This document shows positions 1 to 10,354 of a stretch of 64,000 bases of DNA, piece after piece. The stretch is from assembly GCA_022496805.1 (NCBI GenBank), contig CM040092.1, forward strand, positions 20,540,113-20,604,112, in the 5' to 3' direction. The number at the start of each line of letters is the position of its first letter. The stretch's first letter is position 1. The notes beneath the pieces were generated by a model that saw only the letters and a list, made by a program, of their open reading frames with translations, was not told the DNA's origin and ran no database searches. This DNA comes from Pohlia nutans. Lineage: Eukaryota; Streptophyta; Bryopsida; Bryales; Mniaceae. Made by a program: the position numbers and the translations under genes.

Positions 1-44
1 TATGTTATTGATCATATTGTTGATGTTTGATTCGTTTATTGCAG

Positions 45-305
45 CAACAAATAGCGTGCAAACAGTGGCAACTTCGGGAGTATTAACGAGGGTCGGTTGA
101 CATCAATGGATTTGACTTCCAAATAAAAGATAGACAAGCCCAATTGTACTTTTATGAGAATACGAAAGTTGATATTCATGGCCATAGTAGGACATGGGAT
201 GACATTGAGCATGTTGGTCCGGGAATGCCCACCACATGGAATGTCTTGGGACAAAATGAAAATGTACAACACGTAGACATACTACACGATTGTAGCCTTG
301 TGTGA
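45..305 (+). pseudogene. Partial 3' exon of an unrecognised gene, with in-frame stop
   Basis: A reading frame follows a good splice acceptor (TTTATTGCAG ends at 44) and runs in one frame to a TGA at 303-305, broken only by TAA at 84-86. The product has the composition of a real protein, with aromatic, charged and WD-containing stretches such as FDFQIKDRQAQLYFYE and WDDIEHVGPGMPTTWNV. I do not recognise the family. The gene begins outside the window, so only a C-terminal exon is visible. It may belong to a transposon, since the next kilobases are repetitive. The single stop suggests a decaying copy. Confidence 0.35.
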
Positions 306-339
306 GTCATAACTCTGGCTCACAAATTAGTTTTAGGAA

Positions 340-1815
340 AATATTTACAATTTGTAAGGAGTTAGTATGTCTCAAGTATTAGTTGGTTATTTACTCCACA
401 AAAGTGGACTTGTAAGCTAAATGTTAAAAATCCAATTAGAAAATCTAGAGAAATTAGGAGTTGTGGTAGAATATTATCATTAAGGTAAAAATCTTAGGAA
501 AATATAGGAATAAGGAAGATTTAATGCATGGGTTTAGAAGTATGCTATGGAAGAAGTTGATAAAGTATGTGTGAATGCAAGAAGGAAGAAGGAATAGTTA
601 GAAAGGAGAAGAAGAAGCTAGAAAGAAGAACTGGTTGATCAAAGCCCAAGGATCGGATGAAAAGATGACGGGTAGTTGAATGTAAGGTTAGAGTAGGCAT
701 TTGGGAGAGGGATCGACCCTTCTCTCTTTCACTCTCTCTCATTGTGTTGTGTGTTCTATTACTTCTATGGGAGAAGAGACTAGAGGTAGGTAGTTGGGAG
801 AAAAAGACAGTAGAAGAAAATCAGCGATAACTTCCTAATCCTAGCGAGATTTAAGCACGAGTTAGATCAGAATGTTAAATTTCTAGGGACATCTCATATG
901 CTGGATTTGGAGCAAAGACCAAGGAAATAGAGCCACCGGAGTGAAGGGAAGTTTGGGTGCCGCCGGATCTTGGAGCAAGACTTTGAAACTCAGTGGCGCA
1001 CGGCCTATTGCGAATTTGAAGCTCAAAGTTGGTGAAAACGTAGATCAAGCTGTCTTCTTTGCAAGGACATATCATACAATAGAATTGGAGCTACGAAGAA
1101 GAAATGACAGCCGATCAAGTGCGAAGAGGTTGGTGGCCGCAAGAGTTGAAGATAATCAATTTTGGAGGCTCATATCTTTTGATTGATAAAAGCTTTTTTA
1201 GTGTGGTTTGTGCATGCTAAAGCGGAGGAAAGTCCACTAAGTGCCAGGAAAATTTTGTGATGTTTGGAGTTGGGATGAGGCCGAGACAGCCGTTCTAGTG
1301 CAAGAAGGTTTGTTGCCGCTATCGAGAAGGACTGCCAACTTTGGAGAGGGACTGCCGTCTCACTTCATTTGGAGCTTGGAGCAGACCGTAGTGACCGTTT
1401 TTGTGCAAGGAGGTCTGTTGCCTTCTTGAGAGTAACGTAGCTCTTGATTTTGATGTTGTCTTGAAATTGAAGGATTAAAAGAAATGTAATCTTAGTTACA
1501 ATTTTGTTCATCTTGAAATTGTGTGGTGAAGTTTCAATGGAATGCTTGAATTATAATGTTCACTACTACTTTTATTGTCTTTGTGAGTAGGTGTTTGAAA
1601 AGTGGTGGATTGTCTACATTCATGCATGCTTGTAAAGAATAACATTGCATAAACCACAATTTAGGGTTGGATGGACTTAGGAAACTAGCGTTTAAAAATA
1701 GTAAACTGAAAGGAATTTGGGAGAAATCCATTGTTTGGAGGCCTTTAGGTCACACCCCACCCCGTGGCCCAATATTATGACGCGTTGACTGGTCGCACGG
1801 TCAAAGTGCTTATAC
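340..1815 (+). repeat. LTR-like dispersed repeat, copy A
   Basis: The stretch is homologous, in inverted orientation and with divergence, to about 39,045-40,700. Shared landmarks include TTAGATCAGAATGTTA near 863, GATCAAGTGCGAAGAGGTTG near 1115, and a C-rich end reading CACACCCCACCCCGTGGCCC near 1750 followed by GCGTTGACTGG. No reading frame is shared, so it looks like the non-coding part of a retroelement, perhaps a solo LTR of a Ty3/gypsy element. Exact ends and a target duplication were not found. It also has short internal repeats around GGAGCTTGGAGCA. The short frames inside it are not credible genes. Confidence 0.45.
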
Positions 1816-2010
1816 CTTGATTTGGCACCGAATGGCCAAAGTTTTTACTAATGATAGTGATACTAGTCACTTTTTATATATCATGCCAAATTGGCGCCTT
1901 TCAACATCTACAAGTATTCAATTAGGTCTCCGCAGAGTCAAAAATGATTGTTTATGTTTTCAATCTTCACCACACTTGCTACTAATCCATCCAATGACAA
2001 ACTCCTTTGC

Positions 2011-2742
2011 TACGCATGCGATACGTGCAATCCACCATCCGCCACAGCCTCCAAAACAATGGACTTTTTGCCATCCCTATTGCCAAAATCACCCTGCCAA
2101 GCCACTCCGAAATTCTTCCAAGTGCTCATAGTGCATACAATCAAGTAAAAAAAACATTCCCAAAAAGCCACGATCGCAATTAATCACTAATTGCTTATCA
2201 AAGTCAGCACATGTAGGTTGCCTCATATAATAAGCCTCAAACTCAATCCTAACTGCGATACAAAATCGTTTCATGGACCTCATAGCGGTAGTCTCACTTG
2301 TCCTACAATATTCGTCTGTGGCATCAACACACAACCCATAACAAAGCATCCGCATGGCCGATGTGATCTTCTGGTGCGATGACAAACCCAAATAACTACA
2401 TGCATCCGTCTTCTAAACAAAGTAATCATCTTTAGCGCACACTCTATCCATAATCGTCAAAAACAGTGAACGTCACATACGGTAGCAGCGCCGGAAAAGA
2501 TTTGGCCCAAACACTGGTTGCTCTGCAAAATAATCCAACATCATGCATACATGCATTTTGTGACGATATCGCTCAATGTTTGGTAATTTACCGAGACGCG
2601 AACCTCTCACAAAACTAGGTCTTCTCCGACATTCTGGCCTCAACGCTAATCCCATAACTTAATTAACATTGAAACCATCTTCCTCGTTGTCCTCGAGAAA
2701 GAGTGCCCGACTGGCAATAAGGAGCTCCAGCCATTGATCCAT
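2011..2742 (-). pseudogene. PIF/Harbinger-type transposase remnant
   Basis: Reading the minus strand from an ATG at 2742, the frame gives an acidic N-terminus (MDQWLELLIASRALFLEDNE), then an arginine-rich block ending DYFAEQPVFGPNLFRRCYRM. After stops it continues as MRMLCYGLCVDATDEYCRTS, FLLDCMHYEH and, one frame over, GDFGNRDGKKSIVLEAVADG. These match in order the plant HARBI1-like nuclease, including the first catalytic aspartate in the DCMH motif. Stops after NVN, CYRM and DDYFV and a frameshift near 2090 kill the gene. The later catalytic region (SNNDINVL type) is not recognisable. It is a dead copy; the host element's ends were not identified. Confidence 0.8.
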
Positions 2743-3885
2743 ACTTGCAACAACCCTAAATACAAAATTAACATCAAACAAGAAGGTGACAGAAGAGAGA
2801 ACAGTCTAGAGAGAAAATGCAAAGGAGTTTTGGTAAAAAAAATGAGCTCCTAGTCTGCTGCGACGTAAAAAACTCCTGCAGTTGCGAGTATCCTGGGGCC
2901 ACATCACCCTGCAACATCAGCTGTAAAACTACGTGATTTGGAGAGGGCATGGACGTGGCATTTTTACTTCAGATGGGGTGACCGACTGACCCAGGCTAGC
3001 CGCGATCCAAGGGACAGACGTAGTCTTCATGAGCTACTCCTAGAGCGACAGTGGAGGTCTCATTTTTTGATGCGCCACGTCCCTTGTTTGGAGCCCTCCA
3101 CTACCCCTTTGACAAAGCACGAACTTAGAGCAAGGATACGGATGCTCTTAGAAAACTGAGGGATTTAGATACCCGCTTAAACCGGCGAGTTAAAATTAAA
3201 CTCAACCATTAGTGAGTAACCTAATTTTAGAAAATTCTCATAGTTTATTCTTCTTTCTCAATCTTGTAAAGTTAGTATAGTCCACTTCTAGAAGCTTCGA
3301 CGTCCTTCCAAGTCTTCTACAATAACATGCAGTAACTTTGTTTCTCTCACATATATCCTTCACTTTAGCAAATGAGCACTCGAACTTGTGGTTGCTTAGA
3401 CCCAACATATAATTCATTTACGGTCTATTTTTATGTCACTAGAATCACCGAAGAACATTGCAAGTGTTGGTAAAAATCAAAATCAAAAGGAAGTCCTCTT
3501 ATGAACTACTCAAAAATGTTAAAACATGATGAGGTCCAATTTGAGCTTCTTGGTTCTTCAGAGCATCTCAACCACTAGTACCACTAGCCTGTAGCGTGAT
3601 GACCACTCCTCGACACTCCCCACCACGTTGTCGCCAACGATAATGACGTGTTTGATCCCTTCATATTCCTTGACAAGGATGATACAAGCCGCTTTGAATC
3701 CCTCCAAGTGCCTTTTGATTGATCAAATCTAAGTGGATTTGAAAGGACTATGGGCCGAGTTGAATTAAATAACAATATTTTTGGGAGTTGGCGTAGCTCT
3801 TCACCAAGTGAGGGTAGGGAATACAAGATGGTTACACTAAGCCTTTCCAAACTTAAACATGCTATTTTGTACTTGGCAAAATCAC
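2743..3885. other. Intergenic, no supported gene
   Basis: No reading frame here has recognisable content. The GC-richer part (2,870-3,150) ends in a GGATGCTCTTAG-like motif, which resembles the GAGCATC ends common on plant Harbinger-derived elements. It may be the 5' flank of the neighbouring dead Harbinger copy. 3,160-3,885 is ordinary AT-rich DNA. Confidence 0.4.
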
Positions 3886-3889
3886 TTAA

Positions 3890-4457
3890 CCCCTAATTGC
3901 CCAAGCGTCCATTTTTTGGACGATGTACAAATTTCATTGACGTTTTCTCATCCATCATGCACTTTTTGTAACGAAAAAAAATACTACAAAATTCTATGGC
4001 AAGATTGGTTCATGAATATGTGATTCGATTAGAAAGTGAATGATTTGTGAAAATTTTATGCCCCATTTCATTTTGGAACGATTCACCAAAAATTTTGATA
4101 ATTTTTAGTCTAAATGTGCTCTTGAAAAAATAAACTCATAAAATTAAGCAACCAAAAATTTCCAAAATTCACTCCACTTAAAGTATTACATTTCAACCCA
4201 TCACAACAAATTTCATATTCAGATTGTCAATATCTTATTTGTAATTGAATTACAAAATAATTTTAAGTTTCAAGTTTCAAATTTTATACAAAATATTGGT
4301 GATAGCAATCGCAGATCTAATAGTTTGGATAGAATCAGAAATTCATAATGTACAACTTTTATTCATACATCAACTTCAAAATATTTATGATAGCTGCATT
4401 TTATAATGTGTAATTACATAATTGTTGAATTTGGAGAGGGGTGACGACGTTTAGGGG
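3890..4457. mobile_element. TTAA-flanked MITE (element a)
   Basis: A 568-bp element is bounded by TTAA at 3886-3889 and 4458-4461. The left end reads CCCCTAATTG and the right end, reversed, CCCCTAAACG. No coding capacity is visible. Its body is homologous along most of its length to element b at 6093-7270. A TTAA duplication with C-rich ends is the hallmark of the piggyBac superfamily. Confidence 0.7.
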
Positions 4458-4464
4458 TTAACGT

Positions 4465-4530
4465 ACAAGGGTGGCGGTACTCTTAACCCCTAAGTGATCA
4501 TTCAAACCCTAAGAGTACCGCCACCCTTGT
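4465..4530. repeat. Near-terminal hairpin, 21-bp perfect stem
   Basis: ACAAGGGTGGCGGTACTCTTA at 4465-4485 is repeated as its exact reverse complement at 4510-4530, with a 24-base loop. The loop itself starts with ACCCCTAAG, so a TTAACCCCTAA motif straddles the stem edge. It lies 4 bp outside the TTAA of element a. It may be a very short palindromic element or the remains of a second insertion. Confidence 0.6.
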
Positions 4531-5162
4531 AGTACTCCTACATTACATTTTATAGGTTACATGGCACAAATAAAGTAGTTCGGCATAAGTGTAATCTCTT
4601 TTCACTTTACATCCACAAAATCTTTTTCCGAAATGCTTTGGAATCTTTTGCTTGGTCGCAAGAAGAAGCATGTGGCCGCCATGACAAAGAGACCCACCCA
4701 AAAAGCAGTTCACAAATGGAGCCCACTTTGATACTCTCATTAAAAAGTTGACAATGGCTGAGGTTTGTTCCTGAATTCATCCAGCCACTCACGCACTACC
4801 TCAGTAGTACTTGTAGCTCCCACTTTTGAGTTCCTAATGGTTTGCTCTTTCTCGATCTTCTGTACAAACTTCATCCGACCATGCAACTGAGAAACTGTAT
4901 ATATTTATCTGCTTCAGTGAGCCTCTTTAATTCTCAATCACTCATAAAGCAGCAAACAAAGAACAAATAAGCATCTTCTCTTTGATTCGTAGAATCCCAG
5001 TATATATATATATATAGAATTCCGGTACTACAACCAGCGTGAATAAAGAGTCCGTTTGTCCGTTGGCCCATGTGGCTAGACAAACTCTTCTTTGGAGTAC
5101 TGCCACCTTTCGGTGGTGGGACTCTATAAATTACAATCTACCTAGTGTAAGAATCCCAATAC
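4531..5162. other. Intergenic, nothing recognised
   Basis: AT-rich sequence with a short (TA)n run near 4,999-5,016. No coding or element structure could be supported. Confidence 0.4.
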
Positions 5163-5321
5163 ACAACATTCAGTAGCATGCACTATCTGTGCCTTGGCTC
5201 TACATTAGATAGTGTGGAATATTCTACACCCAACAGCAGCGAAGTGGACAGGTAGAGGTTTAAGGTGATGAGCACAATGCATGAAGGAAAGGCAATGGGC
5301 ATGAAGGCTACTGAATGTTGT
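5163..5321 (-). mobile_element. AACATTCAGTAGC MITE, copy 1
   Basis: A 159-bp non-coding element with perfect 15-bp terminal inverted repeats ACAACATTCAGTAGC (5163-5177 and 5307-5321). Two further copies, in the opposite orientation, lie at 54,828-54,967 and 57,329-57,498. They share the internal words GTCCACTT and GTTGGGTGTGGAATATT. The superfamily is not clear because no target duplication is evident. Confidence 0.6.
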
Positions 5322-5925
5322 AAGTTGTGATTTTTTTATGGCTTTTAAAAGCGAGAAAATTTAATTGGCATGCACCGAACCTTAAGGAAAAAAATTGAAG
5401 AGAAAATGGATGAAGACTCTAGATTGTTCCAATTTTTGAAAATAATTTTGGATGAAATCATTAGTTTTAAATGAAACTCATCCAAATGTGTGGATGAAAA
5501 GATAGTTCTATCCTCAATATAGATGATTATTAAAATATTTGGCTACACTATTTTATTTTATGTCTCCACTTCAGCACTTCTCTAAAAACCAAAAAGAAAT
5601 CCCTGCCCAATAGTGTATTGTGTACCGGAAATGACTGGAGTCATGTACTCATGTACTGAGTGGTTCCAGATTCATGGGACTGACTTTTCTATTCCTGGTT
5701 GAACAGTACTTTCTCATGCAGTATTTTAAGAAATAAATGTCGCTATTTTTGGGAAATTGCTTTTTCAGGGTTTTTAGTGGTGAAAAATAGAATCTTGAAA
5801 AATGTTTGTACACTCAGAAGAGGAATTCGCAAAGTCCCTCTACACGATCACTCACCTTTAAGGTGGATGAACCAATAACCGATGTGTACTATAAACCAAC
5901 AATATCTCCAACGGGTGTTCATTGG

Positions 5926-6003
5926 AAACTTCTAATTCTATACTAGTACTATAGTTGCGTAAAAAGCTTAAAGCGTTGGTTTATGGGCCATCCACTATAC
6001 TTG
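5926..6003 (+). repeat. Dispersed 75-bp repeat, copy 1
   Basis: Nearly identical to 57,540-57,618. The shared core includes AAGCTTAAAGCGTTGGTTTA and TGGGCCATCCACTATAC. Both copies lie a few hundred bases from a copy of the AACATTCAGTAGC MITE, so the two may be parts of a larger repeat. Confidence 0.6.
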
Positions 6004-6572
6004 CACTGCCCATTTTGTGTAATCTAGGAGTAGTCTATAATCCTTCAAAAGCTAAACATACAGTTGTCATGTCTAAGACTTTTCCATCTTAACCCCTAAA
6101 TGTCCAACTATCCAGAAAGTGAACAATGTACAGAATCAAATACAATTTTTCCATCCGTCATTGACTTTTTGCAATGTGAATTTTTTACTATATATTTTAT
6201 GGGAAGTTAGCTTTATGCATGTGTGATCCTATTAGAAAGGGGATGATTAGTGCAATTTTTATGCCTCATTTCATGTTGTAGTGATTCACCCAAAATTTCG
6301 AAAATGTCAATGTAAAAGTGCTCTTAAAAAAGTCAACTCATAAAATTAAGCAACCAAATAATCTCTAAAAATCACTACACTTAGAGTATTACATTTCAAC
6401 CAATCACAACAAATTTCATGTACAAATTGTCAATATCTTATTTGTAATCAAATTACAAAAGAATTTTCAATTTTAAGTTTCACTAATTTTGTACAAAATT
6501 ATTGGTGACAACAATCATAGATCTAACTATATGGATGGAATCAAAACTTCATAATGTACAAGTTGTATTATA

Positions 6573-6576
<4 letters not shown>

Positions 6577-6631
<55 letters not shown>
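6577..6631. repeat. (TA)n microsatellite
   Basis: An uninterrupted TA dinucleotide run of about 55 bases inside element b. The corresponding place in element a has no such run. Confidence 0.95.
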
Positions 6632-6634
<3 letters not shown>

Positions 6635-6693
6635 GTTCAAAATATCCCTCTTAGTTAAATTTTATAAATTTTTTTTGAAATTCTCAAATTTTC

Positions 6694-7245
6694 ATTAGAG
6701 AAAAAATGAACCCTCGAATGGGCCTCTAAGCTTGGACATTGGCACCTATTTCTTTGGAGCTAGATGGGGTAGGGCAAGGACACAAAAACCTTGTCTGTAT
6801 TTTGGGTGAAGGGTACATGCAGTACATGTAGGGCTCATTACTTTTAATTGAATTTTCTGCACTACTAGTACCAGGGACAAGTGCGTAGTGGAGCCTTGTT
6901 ATCCATATATTTATTACTTGATCACATGTGGGAGGAATGATTGCGTCTCGGTCATGTGTTTTCAACTACAATACTCACACATGTCACTATAGTGCTTGAA
7001 TTAAAAAAAGATAGAATCTCAAGGTACCACATCATGAAAGGCTCCCTCTTGTACCTCAGGCCCTAGCCTACTTCAGTACATACACTACGTGCTCCAATTA
7101 CATTCGACCCCCTCTGTCACCCTTGACATCACAGGGTGAGCGTAAATAGGGGAATGCTCGCTACAAAAGTACAATTTAAATGCAATCGAGGGGTCCCATA
7201 AGGAGAATTCGGAGGGCCTATGTGAGGGTTCATTTTTTCTCTAAT
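6694..7245. mobile_element. MITE nested in element b
   Basis: Terminal inverted repeats begin ATTAGAGAAAAAATGAACCC at 6694 and end with the reverse complement at 7245, extending imperfectly to about 32 bp. The insertion explains why element b is about twice as long as element a. The target duplication is not clear. Non-coding. Confidence 0.65.
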
Positions 7246-7270
7246 GGAAAGGAGTGAGGACATTTAGGGG

Positions 7271-8254
7271 TTAATGTCATATTAGACATGTGATGTTGAT
7301 TTCCTAATTAGACAAGTGTTAAATATGTTAAACAACTTAAATGAAATAGTCCAGAACATTCCAATAATTTTCAAAGAATATGCTTGTCTAACACACATGG
7401 AGGTCTCCAATGTGCCCTCTCTAATTATAACCCATATTCATATAATACCTTGGGGACAAAGAAAAAAAGTATTTTTTTAATTTCTAGGAGTCTTACACTA
7501 CCCCTTTTGTAAACTTTCCTCCTTAAATGAAATATTTGGATGAATGTACATCAATATTTTGTATATTCATCCAAAGAGATATAAATATGGCATTCAACAC
7601 ATACAATGGTGTACAAACAAATGGTTGTGGTTTCGGAAAGTGTACTCCCTAGCTAATTTCATACTATACTAAGATTCTACTACAATATACTCTGTCAAAT
7701 AGTTGACACTTTGTCTATTGATCGATACTTTATTTAGTAGTTGAGTAAGACAATCCTGACTAAATCTAAACATGCTCATAATTGTTAGATGTTGTATAAG
7801 TTACATTTCCTCACCTTGAGTTCTATCTACAACACTAGAAAATCCAACCATGGATTGTCCTTTATATTCTTCAATAATTGAACATCAAGATCATAACCAA
7901 ATACTAGATGTTGTACTTGTACTTGTGAGTTACATTTCCTCACCTCTCCTTTTATCCACAACACGAGAAAACCCAACCAAATGAATAATTTCTTTAGAGC
8001 ATGGCCACCTATGCTTCCCAGAGTCTCTCACACTCAAGAAGTAGATGAAAAGTGCCAAGGGCCCTTCAAAAATACCTCTTGACTCTCAATCCTAGCGTGT
8101 TAAAAATGGGCCGAACTTCAAATCACTATTTAGTTGACTATATCCTCACATTCTACTTATGATTGGTCCATTGACTATTTGATGTGCACTTTTGATATGT
8201 TAGGGGCGTGTATGGGTGGGGGAGTGTAGGTGCAAGGGCTCTTCAAATGTAAAG
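7271..8254. other. Intergenic with a local direct duplication
   Basis: 7,787-7,860 and 7,912-7,985 are diverged direct copies. Both contain TTACATTTCCTCACC and an ATCCACAACAC-like word, and end near AACCCAACCA. No gene is supported. Confidence 0.45.
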
Positions 8255-8604
8255 TAGGGACACCCATTCCCGTGACTGCACCTATTCCCGTCTACATACA
8301 GGACACCTGAATCTGAGTGTTTCTGATCATGGGTGGTTGTGGCTTGAGAACATATTTAGGGTGTTTCTCCAAGTCACAAGCGTTTCTTCAAGTCACGGAA
8401 TCAGGGCCATTTAGACACAGTCAAATGTGCAAACCAGTTTTTGGCTTTGATTATCGAGAACGTATACAAATTTTAGAATAACATGACTTCGTCGATACAT
8501 TCTACATGAATATCTAATTGCCTTTCCCTTGGTATAATCGCTTTTCATACTGCTCATTCAGAAGTATGATAATCAGCTTAAAGTCACGGGAATGGGTGTC
8601 CCTA
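8255..8604. mobile_element. TA-flanked MITE with GGGACACCCATTCCCGTGACT ends
   Basis: A 350-bp segment whose first ~23 bases (8255-8277) are the reverse complement of the last ~23 (8582-8604). Counting the TA at each end as target duplication fits a Tc1/mariner-like insertion. The ends resemble those of the element at 50,729-51,145 (both carry CCCATTCCC). Non-coding. Confidence 0.6.
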
Positions 8605-8913
8605 CCTTAGATGAATAATTTCAGCGAGTTAGTCCTAGCGTGCATGGGTGGGAATGCTCTTATGCTTCATACTTAAAGAACATTTCAACCCATCCAAAAA
8701 TACAAAAACCAAGGTGGGCTTTGACTCTTCTTCAACAGTAAAAACGATCATCATGTACTTGTGTGAGTTACATTTTCTTCGCTCGCCACGGTAATGGGAT
8801 TGCAGCCACGTGAATGGGGCAGCCCCGGTAGCATGGACATATAAACAAGTGCCCATTGCACACTAGCTCCGTTCCTCGTATCACTCCGGTACTCTTCCTT
8901 CAATCGCTCATCA
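8605..8913. other. Flank of the CACTA element, nothing recognised
   Basis: No coding or repeat structure could be supported. The last three bases before the CACTA end are TCA. Confidence 0.4.
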
Positions 8914-8932
8914 CACTAGAGCAAACGCTGGT
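8914..8932 (+). repeat. Left terminal inverted repeat of the CACTA element
   Basis: CACTAGAGCAAACGCTGGT, identical to the reverse complement of 30089-30107. The match extends 2 bp outward as CA on the left and TG on the right. Confidence 0.9.
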
Positions 8933-9411
8933 ATGTCTAACTCAGCCAGCCCACCGGACCTCCCACTCTGAGTTACGTGTTTCTTTGTCGGATCCTGTCT
9001 CGATTGCGTAGAGCAAATCGTTGGACGCCATGTCGGATAATTGACAGAAGATGACCACATGCCCGGCCCTCATCTGCTGTTTTCTGTCAGGACGAACTTC
9101 TTTACATTCGGAAAATGCAATTATCATTCATGGCCACATTGGACTTTCGAGATTCTTTTGATACTTTCCACTTCTTTTACGTCTTCTACGTACAATTGCC
9201 GTTTAAAGTTTTCCACCCAATCGTCTTTTTTTCTTCCTGTACTGTTGTCACCTCTAAGCTGCCCCTTGTCTTCTGCAATTGGGGAGGGACGGGCAGCTTG
9301 TCGAATGAGTGAAGCCCTCCTTTTGTGGATCGAATTCTGAGTGGATTCTGGTTTGATGCCTTGCTTATGAATTTCTAGTATTGGCTAGCTTAACCCCTAA
9401 ATGCATAGCAT
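8933..9411. other. Left subterminal region of the CACTA element
   Basis: Relatively GC-rich for this window. In En/Spm elements this zone carries short motifs bound by TnpA, but I cannot define a repeated motif by eye. A TTAACCCCTAA motif at 9390-9400 looks like the left end of a TTAA-type element, but no right partner was found. The overlapping short frames at 9041-9340 have no recognisable content. Confidence 0.35.
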
Positions 9412-9665
9412 AATTGTGTAGCCGAGCCCCAGTCTTATTAATTACAGTCAAGTTCACATGCAATGTACGTTCAGCCCAAACTTTGAATATGCATGAAGGT
9501 CTACCGATTCCATGTTCAAGCTTGCAGATATATCGATTGTCTAGGCTCAGATAGAGTAGTAAGAGATTCCTTAAAACATTCAATCAACAATTTATCGATT
9601 GAGGCAGGCCTGCAACGTAACTGAAGGTAATTAAGCTATAATTCAGACGCATGCATGCATTCATG
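9412..9665 (+). repeat. Left arm of long inverted repeat around TNP2
   Basis: About 254 bp matching the reverse complement of 15,494-15,748 with a few mismatches. Outer edge AATTGTGTAGCC, inner edge ...GCATGCATGCATTCATG. The arms enclose the complete TNP2 gene. They are far longer than normal CACTA terminal repeats and start about 500 bp inside the true end. Confidence 0.85.
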
Positions 9666-10354
9666 AAAGGCTACAAAATAAATTAAAATATAGTACAGCA
9701 ATTCATAACTTGCATCTTGGCAAGGGCACAATTTATAAACAACACTTATATTACGATTTATTTAGCAACAAACATGAATGTATGTTACTCCTACACGGGC
9801 TTCCATTGGGGGAGCTCGTAAATTACACGTGTTCACACCGTCGTACTACGTGAACTATTCCAGGAGTTCTACATTCCTAAAAAAACACAACTAGGACTGT
9901 TCTGCAAACAGAATTTAAAACATCAAGACAAGTCGTCCGCCTGCTGCAGCTATGTAAACGATATCTCTTCTACAAGTCTTTATTTTCCCCGTCTACATGC
10001 ATAGCTACCAGGTACGCAAATGAAATGTAATCCATTATATAGACTAAAACTGGACATTACAACAAACACTGCTAAAACACGACGACATGTCTACACTGAA
10101 AACCTGGTCATAATATCCTCATATCTACAAATGACAACTTATACTCGATGTTTCATGCATGAACTATGCATGAAGTAGACTCCCTCCCACAAAGACATAG
10201 AAGGGACTGTGTAACAAACAAATCTATGACGCCTATCACTACACTTCCAACATCTTTCCGCAAACTGCATTATATACATCGGCAACGTGATCTTCTACGT
10301 TGACATACTAAGTAATCAATGTTGTAAGTTCTCCGAGTAGGGACACTTCTCTTA

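Larger units (their letters stand above)
6093..7270. mobile_element. TTAA-flanked element b, with nested insertion
   Basis: A 1,178-bp element between TTAA at 6089-6092 and 7271-7274, with a perfect 13-bp terminal repeat CCCCTAAATGTCC. Roughly 6,110-6,660 is homologous to element a. The extra length comes from a (TA)n tract and a nested MITE at 6694-7245. It has no coding capacity. The short frames inside (for example 6726-6965 minus) fall within the nested insertion and resemble nothing. Confidence 0.75.

Noticed and set aside
941..1429. Open frames in the first kilobases (941-1186, 1241-1429) as genes
   Set aside because: They lie inside the LTR-like repeat, are not conserved in its second copy at 39-40.7 kb and show no motifs.
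9041..9340. Overlapping frames near the left CACTA end as a fourth gene
   Set aside because: No recognisable content, no splice partners, and this zone is normally non-coding in CACTA elements.
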